From an uncultured Clostridia bacterium (GTDB taxonomy: Bacteria; Bacillota; Clostridia; Oscillospirales; Ruminococcaceae), in the NCBI GenBank assembly GCA_947630825.1, contig CANRJA010000016.1, positions 1-40,442 on the forward strand: 40,442 nt of DNA, written 5' to 3'. Each line of letters opens with the position of its first letter. Within the stretch, counting starts at the first letter, position 1. Positions 15,727 through 22,405 of the stretch are shown here, piece after piece. The notes under the pieces are model-generated. The model was not told the origin of the DNA, did no database searches, and worked only from the letters and a program-made list of their open reading frames with translations. The translations under genes and the position numbers were made by a program.

Positions 15727-15920
15727 TCTGTTGCGATGTTCTTGATAAAAAATCAAATGATTATCAACAAAAAAGATTACTTGATGCCTTTAATAGACTT
15801 ACACCTACACAACAAGGTGAAATAATCGGCAGAGCATATTTTTTGGCTGAACAGAATTTTTTGTCTGCAAAAAGGGCGCATATAACTGTATTTAGTAATG
15901 GGAGGAATAAAAATGATTAA
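15723..15920 (+). CDS. Hypothetical 65-residue early protein
   Basis: ATG overlaps the previous stop, with GGAGGTAGAGG upstream. A helical core (LLDAFNRLTPTQQGEIIGRA) is preceded by a short N terminus with Cys3 and Cys4 (MICCD). Similar short proteins occur in early regions of clostridial phages, but I cannot name one. It overlaps the next gene by 8 bases. Confidence 0.6.
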   Translation: MICCDVLDKKSNDYQQKRLLDAFNRLTPTQQGEIIGRAYFLAEQNFLSAKRAHITVFSNGRNKND

Positions 15921-16341
15921 ACAAACTGTAATGGAAACAAAAGAAAAAGAGCCTGCACCTCAAGAAGCGGTAACAAGCTCAAATAATAATACTTCTGTTA
16001 ATAATGATAATACAAAATCACAAATTTGTCAAGAGGAAACTATTGATTATAAGGATAAATATCATAAATGTGCAAGTTTGCTTTTGGACATAGATGTGAA
16101 TATTAAAAAAGCAGATCAATTATTATACAACTTATGGAATGATTTTGCTATGTATGACATAGATGAATCTCAATTTCATGGAGCTGCTTGCCTTTCAAAT
16201 ATGTCTGAAACAGATACAAATAATAGAAAGGCTGCACAACGGTTATTATTAGAATATGATAGGTTGTTCACTTTTATAGACATTGCTCTTGACTATACAT
16301 ACGAAATTAAAAAGTCATTAGAAGACATCGGTGAATTATAA
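15913..16341 (+). CDS. Hypothetical 142-residue early protein
   Basis: The start at 15913 follows GGGAGGAAT; an upstream in-frame ATG at 15898 overlaps that site. The N-terminal 45 residues are polar and disordered (KEKEPAPQEAVTSSNNNT). The rest is predicted helical (YKDKYHKCASLLLDID..., LLLEYDRLFTFIDIALDY). No family recognised. Lies just before the replication genes. Confidence 0.58.
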   Translation: MIKQTVMETKEKEPAPQEAVTSSNNNTSVNNDNTKSQICQEETIDYKDKYHKCASLLLDIDVNIKKADQLLYNLWNDFAMYDIDESQFHGAACLSNMSETDTNNRKAAQRLLLEYDRLFTFIDIALDYTYEIKKSLEDIGEL

Positions 16342-16373
16342 AATTTGAGAATTGAGAGGTAAAAAGAAAAACA

Positions 16374-17135
16374 ATGGAAAGCAACAAGAATTATTATGCT
16401 GTAATTCCTGCAACAGTAAGATATGATAAAAATCTTACGACAATGGCAAAAGTTTTGTATGGAGAGATAACTGCTCTATGCAATGAAAAAGGCTACTGTT
16501 GGGCGAGTAATTCATATTTTGCAGAGTTGTATGGGGTAAAAAACAGAACGGTCATAAATTGGATTAATTCACTTATCAACGGTGGGTACATAAAAACTTC
16601 TATACAATATGAAGAAGGTACAAAAATTGTAAAGCAAAGACTGATCTATTTATCAAATGTCAAGATAGATTTGGAAGAAATTCAATGTGCTGTACCTAGT
16701 GAAAATAAATTCACCACCCCCGTGAAAAATAATTCTCAACCTAGTGAAAATAGTTTCACGACCCCTAGTGAAAAAAGTTTCACAGAGAATAATACAGTAA
16801 TTAATAATACAGTTAATAATAAAAAAGAAAATATAAAAAGAAAAGTTTTTGATTATTCTGATAATGAACAATTGAGACAAGTAATATTTAAGTTTATTGA
16901 TTTCAGAAAGAACATAAAAAATCCAATGAGTGAATATGCAATTACATTGTTATTGAACAAACTCGATAGACTCACAAAATCTGAGGAAACAAAAATAGAA
17001 ATCTTAAATCAATCAATTCTCAATGGTTGGAAGTCAGTTTATCCACTGAAAGAGGAGGTAAATAACAATGCAGGTAATATCAGAGATGATAAACAATCTG
17101 AGGATAACAACGAATGGAACGGCACAGTCCTATAG
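16374..17135 (+). CDS. Phage replication initiator (O/DnaD-like)
   Basis: A 253-residue protein. The N-terminal winged helix (residues 1-95; YYAVIPATVRYDKNLT, then NRTVINWINSLINGGYI) is the HTH_36 type of phage initiators. A Pro/Ser/Thr-rich linker (about 105-155) carries the repeated PSENxFTTP motif that encodes the origin repeats. The C-terminal part (about 160-230, ending ILNQSILNGWKSVYPL) resembles the DnaD-like helicase-loader-binding domain. It overlaps the DnaC-like gene by 68 bases. As in lambda O, origin and initiator share the same DNA. Presumed to bind the repeats at 16699-16783. Confidence 0.85.
   Translation: MESNKNYYAVIPATVRYDKNLTTMAKVLYGEITALCNEKGYCWASNSYFAELYGVKNRTVINWINSLINGGYIKTSIQYEEGTKIVKQRLIYLSNVKIDLEEIQCAVPSENKFTTPVKNNSQPSENSFTTPSEKSFTENNTVINNTVNNKKENIKRKVFDYSDNEQLRQVIFKFIDFRKNIKNPMSEYAITLLLNKLDRLTKSEETKIEILNQSILNGWKSVYPLKEEVNNNAGNIRDDKQSEDNNEWNGTVL
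16699..16845. other. Probable phage replication origin (iterons plus AT-rich tract)
   Basis: Four inverted-repeat iterons GTGAA-N6-TTCAC start at 16699, 16722 (imperfect, TTCTC), 16744 and 16768, spaced 22-24 bp, about two helical turns. They are followed by about 60 bp of nearly pure A/T (16785-16845), a good unwinding element. Everything lies inside the initiator gene and is coded as its linker. Binding by the encoded initiator is inference. Confidence 0.8.
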
Positions 17136-17877
17136 TCCTAAGGATCATGAACAACGTAGAGTTGATCAGTATAATAAAACAAAAGGCGGATTGGAAGGCT
17201 ATGATTGTCCTGAATGTAATAATCGAGGTAATTTTGCCCGTTTGTATGAAGATAATGGATATTACGAAATGGTTATGCGTCCATGCCGTTGTATGAAGAT
17301 ACGCAAAAGTTTATGGGCAATAGAAAAAAGCGGTTTAAGCAGTGTAATGAAAAAGCTGACATTTGACAGTTTTGAAACCTCTACTACTTGGCAGGAATAC
17401 ATAAAGAATAAAGCAATAGCTTTTGTAAAAGACAATACAGATAAATGGTTTTATATAGGCGGTCAGGTTGGCAGTGGTAAAACACATATATGTACGGCTA
17501 TTACAATATCCTTGTTTAAACAAGGCAAAGATGGTCTTTATATGCTATGGAAAGACAAAACGGCGGAGCTTAAAGGATTAATGAATACTGAGGGCTACGA
17601 TAAACAAATCAGCGAATTAAAGAAAGCAGAAGTTTTATACATAGACGATTTTCTGAAAACTCCAAACAAAAAGCCACCTTCAAGTGCAGATATTAATATT
17701 GCTTTTGAAATACTGAACTACCGATATATTAACAAGTTAATCACTGTTATATCATCTGAATGGGCTTTATCAGATGTAATTGTATTTGATGAAGCAACAG
17801 GCTCACGCATTAAAGAGCTTACAGGAGAATACCTGCTAACTATATCCAAAAGCAGTAAGAAAAACTACAGGCATTAA
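17068..17877 (+). CDS. DnaC-like helicase loader ATPase
   Basis: A 269-residue protein. The N-terminal zinc motif has C47-x2-C50 and C73-x-C75 (YDCPECNNRG, RPCRC). The AAA+ core has Walker A GGQVGSGKTH (131-140) and Walker B VLYIDDF (189-195), with a sensor-like ISSEW. Matches the DnaC/IstB-type loaders of Bacillota phages, which place the replicative helicase at the origin bound by the partner initiator. ATG at 17068 after GAGGAGG, inside the end of the initiator gene. Confidence 0.92.
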   Translation: MQVISEMINNLRITTNGTAQSYSPKDHEQRRVDQYNKTKGGLEGYDCPECNNRGNFARLYEDNGYYEMVMRPCRCMKIRKSLWAIEKSGLSSVMKKLTFDSFETSTTWQEYIKNKAIAFVKDNTDKWFYIGGQVGSGKTHICTAITISLFKQGKDGLYMLWKDKTAELKGLMNTEGYDKQISELKKAEVLYIDDFLKTPNKKPPSSADINIAFEILNYRYINKLITVISSEWALSDVIVFDEATGSRIKELTGEYLLTISKSSKKNYRH

Positions 17878-17894
17878 AAGCGAGGGTAGATAAA

Positions 17895-18545
17895 TTGACA
17901 AACGAACAGCTTGCTAAATTCATTAAAGAGGGAGACAGTGACGATTTAAAACCTGTACTTTGGGAGCGTGTGAAAAAACTGTTATATAAAAAAGCAACTC
18001 AGGAATATAACCGCCGTAAAATGTATTTTGATAAATGCGGTGTGGAGCTTTGGGATATTAAGCAAGCCTGCTATGAGGTATACTTAAAAGCACTAGATGG
18101 ATATAAGCCTGATAAGCCGTTTTTATTTAATAGCTATCTTACATATCCGTTTTTAAATGTAATTAATAAAATATTGGGTGTAAGGAACGGAAAAGAGAAT
18201 AATAAACCGCTTGATAATTGTGTCAGTCTTGACAAACCTCTTGAATTATCTGATGATGACATAACTTTAGGTGATACTCTTGTAGATGAATATGCAGAAT
18301 CAGCCTTTGATGATATAGCACATTATTATGATAGGCGTATAGTCCATGAAGCAGTAGCAGGACTAGATGAACCGTATAGGAGTGTTATATTACGCTATTT
18401 CTTTGAAAATATGACCTTAGAGCAAATTGGCAAGCAAATGAATGTAAGTCGTGAGTATGTAAGGCAGATAAAAGCTAAAGCTATAAGAAAGCTAAGAAAA
18501 AACGCCAAGATTCTAATGCTTTATAGAGAAAATGTTGTTAATTAG
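17895..18545 (+). CDS. Phage-encoded sigma-70 family factor
   Basis: A 216-residue protein, TTG start after GCGAGGGTAG. Region 2 occupies about 15-105 (ELWDIKQACYEVYLKAL, FNSYLTYPFLNVI). Region 4 occupies about 150-205, with a typical HTH (MTLEQIGKQMNVSREYVRQIK). Regions 1 and 3 are missing, as in ECF-like factors. Phage sigma factors at the end of the early operon often switch on late genes; that role and its promoter are not proven here. Confidence 0.88.
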   Translation: MTNEQLAKFIKEGDSDDLKPVLWERVKKLLYKKATQEYNRRKMYFDKCGVELWDIKQACYEVYLKALDGYKPDKPFLFNSYLTYPFLNVINKILGVRNGKENNKPLDNCVSLDKPLELSDDDITLGDTLVDEYAESAFDDIAHYYDRRIVHEAVAGLDEPYRSVILRYFFENMTLEQIGKQMNVSREYVRQIKAKAIRKLRKNAKILMLYRENVVN

Positions 18546-18581
18546 TCAAATCAAAAGAGTTTAAACAAGAAGGGAGAAACT

Positions 18582-18986
18582 ATGACAATAGCTGAGCTTA
18601 AGCAGTACCGAAATATTTGTGCTGAAATTCAAGATTTAGAAGATGATTTGAATGTAAATCATTATGTGGGTGATACAGTACAGTCAGCAACACGTTTTCC
18701 TCATAAGAACCATAATGTTCATATTGAGGGGTACAAGCCTGACGGCGGTACTGTAGCTAAGCTCGCAAGGTTGGCTGAGAGAAAGAAACAGAGAGACAGC
18801 ATAGATCAGTTTGTTGAAAGCATATCGGATTACAAGCTGAAAAAGGCAGTGAAGCTATATTACATAAATCCTATTGAGGACGGAGAGGATAAACCTACTT
18901 GGGAAATGGTTGTTGATGAGATAGGTCAAGGGGCAAAGTCAAGCCTATTAAAAATGGCTTTAAAACGTTATTTAAAAAAATATTAA
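18582..18986 (+). CDS. Phage late-regulator-like protein (DUF1492/ArpU-like)
   Basis: A 134-residue protein after AGAAGGGAGAAAC. It opens with a coiled coil (LKQYRNICAEIQDLEDDL). A linker with KPDGGTVAKLARLAERKKQ and a terminal helical domain (KLKKAVKLYYI..., WEMVVDEIGQG) follow. The shape recalls ArpU/DUF1492 transcription regulators that precede terminase genes in Bacillota phages, but the HTH is not a clear match. Last gene of the early operon. Confidence 0.6.
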   Translation: MTIAELKQYRNICAEIQDLEDDLNVNHYVGDTVQSATRFPHKNHNVHIEGYKPDGGTVAKLARLAERKKQRDSIDQFVESISDYKLKKAVKLYYINPIEDGEDKPTWEMVVDEIGQGAKSSLLKMALKRYLKKY

Positions 18987-18991
18987 AATGT

Positions 18992-19027
18992 GTTACTAAT
19001 GTTACAAATGTTACACATGTTACAAAT
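18992..19027 (+). repeat. Four tandem 9-mers GTTACNNAT
   Basis: GTTACTAAT, GTTACAAAT, GTTACACAT and GTTACAAAT run head to tail without gaps, starting six bases after the stop of the regulator gene. A single GTTACAATT also occurs near 20337, upstream of the late genes. Possibly a regulator-binding array; no ORF uses it. Confidence 0.85.
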
Positions 19028-19069
19028 CAGTATGCTAAAATTAAAATGAGGAAAGTGTAAGTATAAAAT

Positions 19070-19092
19070 GAGGACTACAAGATGTAGTCCTC
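19070..19092 (-). terminator. Terminator of the TIR operon
   Basis: A perfect 10-bp stem (GAGGACTACA / TGTAGTCCTC) with a 3-base loop. On the minus strand it is followed by ATTTTAT, so it best serves the reverse TIR gene 46 bases away. It may also stop early-operon transcripts coming from the left. The rest of 18987-19137 holds the tandem 9-mers and no gene. Confidence 0.6.
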
Positions 19093-19137
19093 TATCAAAG
19101 ATACTGTTGACATTTTATATCCTGTATGACATACTAA

Positions 19138-19566
19138 CTATAATGCATAGTTTCTTATGGCATCAATTATACTAGAAGTATTCCATCCTACTATTACATC
19201 TGCGACATTACTTACTTCTGTTGGCATTATTTTATTGCCCCATGGTTTTATCGCAATAATAGGTTTGTTTTTATTTATGGATATGTCAATTTCAGTTTGC
19301 ATCCAATCACGATTGTTGTAATACATACCAGAAATAACTAGAACAGCATTAACTGGTGATATTTTTCGTTCAATTGCAGATGTTATTTGAGACTTATTTG
19401 TTACATCTGAGCCGTCCAAGTTGTGAAGTGGATTATCTTTAGGTGCAGAATAATTACGATAACAAAAATAATTTGCATCATCTAAAAGGTTTACAAGTCT
19501 GCAGTAATCGTCACCATATTTCCATGCATGACTAATAAATAAATCATAAGTTTTTAATAAAGGCAT
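19138..19566 (-). CDS. TIR-domain protein (ThsB/DUF1863-like), probable defence signal enzyme
   Basis: A 142-residue stand-alone TIR-like domain. It starts [14 protein letters not shown], has a conserved [12 protein letters not shown] loop, the core strand [12 protein letters not shown], and W88-x3-E92 (DWMQTEID), where E92 aligns with the catalytic Glu of ThsB-type TIR proteins. Such enzymes turn NAD into a signalling nucleotide upon phage infection. AAAGGAAG lies before the ATG. The neighbour on the same strand (19782-20270) is a DUF4231 two-TM protein, a plausible effector. The TIR family is seen from sequence; signal chemistry and pairing are inference. Confidence 0.85.
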   Translation of the reverse strand: MPLLKTYDLFISHAWKYGDDYCRLVNLLDDANYFCYRNYSAPKDNPLHNLDGSDVTNKSQITSAIERKISPVNAVLVISGMYYNNRDWMQTEIDISINKNKPIIAIKPWGNKIMPTEVSNVADVIVGWNTSSIIDAIRNYAL

Positions 19567-19608
19567 ATGAACACTTCCTTTCTAATTTTATTTTTAGGAG
19601 TTGATTTT

Positions 19609-19803
19609 TTGAAAAAAAGAAAATTTCGCAAAAAACCAGTAATAATCGAGGCATATCAGACCGATAAAGAGATGACAATTCATACTCTTGAGGGAGATAT
19701 GAAAGCCGATATAGGTGATTATATCATAACAGGAGTAAATGGTGAACAGTATCCTTGTAAGCCTGATATTTTTGAAAAAACTTATGAGCCAGTAGAAGAT
19801 TGA
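19609..19803 (+). CDS. PGDYG-type small phage protein
   Basis: A 64-residue protein. The TTG at 19609 is chosen because TAGGAG lies 8 bases upstream and the product then starts [16 protein letters not shown], as homologues do; the ATG at 19567 abuts the divergent TIR start and has no site. The conserved [17 protein letters not shown], followed by [15 protein letters not shown], identifies the common phage PGDYG-like protein of unknown role. It lies antisense in the gap between the two defence-like genes and overlaps the end of the second by 22 bases. Confidence 0.82.
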   Translation: MKKRKFRKKPVIIEAYQTDKEMTIHTLEGDMKADIGDYIITGVNGEQYPCKPDIFEKTYEPVED

Positions 19804-20270
19804 TTTTTATTATAAGTTTCCCATGATAAAAATTCATCAGAAAAAAATTTTTCACATTCTAAAACAAAATTTTGAAATTCTACTGATGAATGATTCTTTG
19901 AAGAATTATGATAATACAAATATAATTGTAGTTTGCTTTTTAAAAGTTCACAATTGGTTCTATATTTTATCCATAAATCTTTATACGAACAAATATTAAT
20001 AATATAGCTTATGATTGAAACAATAGCACCAATAAATGCTACAATATATTTTTCTGATATTTTATTATCCATCAAAACTAGCAAGGGAATAGACGACGAA
20101 AGTACAAAAGAAAATATAGAAAGACTTTTGTAATACTTTTGAGTGTGTATAGCTTTTGAATCATACCATTTTATTTGATTTATTACTCGATTCTCTATGT
20201 AATCTTTTTCTTCTGACGATAAGTTTTTTAAATTAAATTCTTGAGATATATCATATTTCTGCTTTTTCAT
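19782..20270 (-). CDS. DUF4231/SLATT-like two-TM protein, candidate defence effector
   Basis: A 162-residue protein. It has an N-terminal amphipathic region with [15 protein letters not shown], two membrane helices (about 48-66 and 75-95), then a helical cytoplasmic tail ([19 protein letters not shown]). This is the layout of DUF4231/SLATT domains, predicted pore-forming effectors driven by nucleotide signals. Own consensus promoter; likely first gene of an operon with the TIR gene 215 bases downstream. Effector function is inferred from family and context. Confidence 0.78.
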   Translation of the reverse strand: MKKQKYDISQEFNLKNLSSEEKDYIENRVINQIKWYDSKAIHTQKYYKSLSIFSFVLSSSIPLLVLMDNKISEKYIVAFIGAIVSIISYIINICSYKDLWIKYRTNCELLKSKLQLYLYYHNSSKNHSSVEFQNFVLECEKFFSDEFLSWETYNKNQSSTGS

Positions 20271-20296
20271 ACCAATATCCTTTCACTATTTTTATA

Positions 20297-20325
20297 ATTA
20301 TACAAATAATTATAAAATATGTCAA
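20297..20325 (-). promoter_or_regulatory. Consensus promoter of the DUF4231-TIR operon
   Basis: On the minus strand: TTGACA (complement of 20320-20325), exactly 17 bp, TATAAT (complement of 20297-20302). Starts about 20 bp before the ribosome site AAAGGAT. No operator palindrome is visible, suggesting constitutive expression in the lysogen. Confidence 0.88.
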
Positions 20326-20369
20326 TATTCTAGGTTGTTACAATTTCAAGAAAGTGCTCTAAATGGGTT

Positions 20370-20406
20370 AGCGGTTTATCCCTGCTATTAGCTAAAAAAC
20401 CGTTTT
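20370..20406 (+). terminator. Probable terminator before the tRNA
   Basis: A CGGTTT / AAACCG stem (20372-20377 with 20397-20402) with a 19-base loop, followed by TTTT. The loop is long, so efficiency may be low. Confidence 0.45.
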
Positions 20407-20408
20407 AC

Positions 20409-20483
20409 TGCAGAATAGAGCAGCGGAAGCTCGCCTGCCTCATAAGCAGGAGGTCACAGGTTCAAGTCCTGTTTCTGCAACCA
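20409..20483 (+). tRNA. tRNA with CAU anticodon (Met, or Ile2 if lysidine-modified)
   Basis: A complete cloverleaf with encoded CCA: acceptor TGCAGAA/TTCTGCA, D stem GAGC/GCTC, anticodon stem CCTGC/GCAGG around CTCATAA, 5-base variable loop, T arm ACAGG-TTCAAGT-CCTGT, discriminator A. U1-A72 excludes a normal initiator. The D loop is short (AGCGGAA). Just upstream of the terminase genes. Confidence 0.9.
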
Positions 20484-20530
20484 GCCGTAAGGCAATATAA
20501 TTATTTATTAGTTCTTTAATTTGTCCTTAT

Positions 20531-20566
20531 CCACCGTCTGAGTTACGCTCGGGCGGTGGGTTCTTA
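20531..20566 (+). terminator. Strong hairpin before the terminase genes
   Basis: A 12-bp stem CCACCGTCTGAG / CTCGGGCGGTGG (20531-20542 with 20548-20559, two G-T pairs) and a 5-base loop. Only GTTCTT follows, so it may be a weak terminator, a tRNA processing boundary or a mRNA-stabilising hairpin at the head of the late transcript. Confidence 0.55.
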
Positions 20567-20594
20567 TCTACAGAAAGAAAGGAGCAGCATTACC

Positions 20595-20996
20595 GTGAGC
20601 AAAAACAAAAAACTGAATATAAGACAGCGTAAGTTTGCCGAGTTTTATTTTGCAAGCGGTAATGCCGCAGAAAGTGCAATAAAGGCAGGATACAGCGAGA
20701 GTTATGCAACACACAGAACAGATGAAATGTTGAGAAATGTGGAGATTGCAGAATACATAAAAGAGCTTACAGAAAAAGCACAAGACGACCGAATACTTAC
20801 AGCAAAGGACCGTCAGGTAATGCTTTCTGATATTGCTAACAATGAGGGACTTTTAACTGCTGACCGTATTCGTGCGATTGATACGCTAAATAAAATGACA
20901 GGCGAGTATACTATGAAGGTCGATACTACAGTTAAAACTTCAAGCAAGCTCGATGATGTGTTTAAACAAATAGGCGGTGAGGGGCTTGACGAATAG
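20595..20996 (+). CDS. terS: Terminase small subunit
   Basis: A 133-residue protein. GTG at 20595 is chosen, with AAAGGAG 11 bases upstream; the longer frame back to 20556 runs through the hairpin. The start SKNKKLNIRQRKFAEFYFAS, with GNAAESAIKAGYSESYA, is the signature of Terminase_2 DNA-binding small subunits. It should recognise the packaging start and recruit the large subunit encoded next, with which it overlaps by 20 bases. Confidence 0.93.
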   Translation: MSKNKKLNIRQRKFAEFYFASGNAAESAIKAGYSESYATHRTDEMLRNVEIAEYIKELTEKAQDDRILTAKDRQVMLSDIANNEGLLTADRIRAIDTLNKMTGEYTMKVDTTVKTSSKLDDVFKQIGGEGLDE

Positions 20997-22320
20997 CTTT
21001 CCTTTATCGCAGAAGTATATCGATTTTATAAACTCAGTAAAGAATGTTTCAGCCGATTTTCTCGAAGGCACTACAGCTTCCGGCAAGACGACTGTCGGCG
21101 CAGGTGTAAAGTTTATGCGAATGGTATCGGCTTCTGATAAGAAACTTCATATCATTGCCGCTAAAACAACAGGAGTTGCAGAAAAAAATATCATTCAGCA
21201 GGATAACGGAATACTTGACTTGCATAGAAACGCCGTGTATTACGGTAACGGTGATAAGGACAACAAACTTCCGCATATTAAATTTGAGGGCAAGATTATT
21301 TATGTTCTTGGCTATGATAATAGAGATAAGTGGGAGCTTGTTCTTGGTTCGCAGTTTGGCTGTGTGTATATTGATGAGATCAATACCGCAAATATAGAAT
21401 TTGTGCGTGAGATTTCAACAAGAAATGATTATCTTATGGCAACTCTTAATCCCGATGATCCTAGTCTTCCGGTTTATAAGGAGTTTATAAACCGCAGTCG
21501 TCCATATAAGAAATACACTAATGATGTTCCAAAGGAGATAATGAAAGAACTAATAGAAGAACCTGTACCCAATTGGCGGTATTGGTTCTTTTCATTTGCT
21601 GATAATCTCAGTTTGACAAAAGAGGATATAGATAAAAAGATAGCAGCTGCTCCGAAAGGTACAAAGCTGTATAAAAATAAGATTTTAGGTCTCAGAGGAC
21701 GAGCTACAGGGCTTGTATTCAATCTTGAGGATAAGAATGTCATAACATTTGAACAGGCAAAGGAGCTTGATTTTGTGCGTTTTTCAGCAGGTCTTGATAC
21801 AGCTTACTCTCAAAGCTCACCTGATACCATTGCATTTACTTTTATAGGAATAACAACTGACAGGAAATGCGTTACGCTTGATGAGAGAGTTTATAACAAC
21901 CGAGAGTTGAAAATACCTTTGTCGCCCTCTGATATTCCTTTGGAGTTTGAAAGGTTCTTGAATGTAAATAAAGAGATATGGGGATTTGCAAGAGACGTAT
22001 ACATAGACAGTGCGGACCAAGCGACAATAACCGAATGTCAAAAATATAAGAGGTTAAGGGGAAGCACATATAACTTTATCCCTGCATTTAAAAAGACAAA
22101 GATCATAACAAGGATACAATTGCAGTCAGCTTGGATGGCGGCAGGCGATTTTTTAATATTAAACGGCTGTAAGAATTATATTAACGAGCTTAATATCTAT
22201 AGCTGGAAAGAGGATAAATACGAGCCGGAGGACGGTCACGACCACTGTATTAACTCTATTCAATATGCGTGGCTGCCATATAAGGTGGAGATAGGGAGTG
22301 TACAGTTAGAAAATCATTGA
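20977..22320 (+). CDS. terL: Terminase large subunit (PBSX/SPP1-like)
   Basis: A 447-residue protein with GTG start inside the end of terS. Walker A GTTASGKT (31-38), Walker B CVYIDEI (129-135), a coupling motif TLNPD, and a C-terminal RNase-H-like nuclease beginning at GLDTAY (D274). Normal length for the family. It powers DNA translocation into the prohead and cuts the concatemer. Upstream GGCGGTGAGGGG could serve either GTG 20977 or TTG 20986. Confidence 0.95.
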   Translation: MRGLTNSFPLSQKYIDFINSVKNVSADFLEGTTASGKTTVGAGVKFMRMVSASDKKLHIIAAKTTGVAEKNIIQQDNGILDLHRNAVYYGNGDKDNKLPHIKFEGKIIYVLGYDNRDKWELVLGSQFGCVYIDEINTANIEFVREISTRNDYLMATLNPDDPSLPVYKEFINRSRPYKKYTNDVPKEIMKELIEEPVPNWRYWFFSFADNLSLTKEDIDKKIAAAPKGTKLYKNKILGLRGRATGLVFNLEDKNVITFEQAKELDFVRFSAGLDTAYSQSSPDTIAFTFIGITTDRKCVTLDERVYNNRELKIPLSPSDIPLEFERFLNVNKEIWGFARDVYIDSADQATITECQKYKRLRGSTYNFIPAFKKTKIITRIQLQSAWMAAGDFLILNGCKNYINELNIYSWKEDKYEPEDGHDHCINSIQYAWLPYKVEIGSVQLENH

Positions 22321-22333
22321 TTTTCTAACGCAA

Positions 22334-22378
22334 GTTTTGTGCTTTTCGGACAACGTCCGAAATTTTGTTTCACAAAAC
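22334..22378 (+). other. Nested intercistronic hairpin between terL and portal
   Basis: Outer stem GTTTTGTG / CACAAAAC (22334-22341, 22371-22378) encloses a perfect inner hairpin TTTCGGAC-AAC-GTCCGAAA (22344-22362). No T-run follows, so not a terminator; more likely a processing or stability element in the late mRNA. Confidence 0.65.
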
Positions 22379-22405
22379 CGCCCAAAACATTGAGAGGAGT
22401 ATAAA

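Noticed and set aside
16699-16783. Iterons as mere protein repeat
   Set aside because: The DNA repeats are inverted as well as direct and evenly spaced, which protein repetition does not require, so the origin reading was kept.
19103-19131. TTGACA-17-CATACT as a plus-strand promoter
   Set aside because: Good -35 but poor -10, and it would only transcribe antisense into the TIR gene; kept as unsupported.
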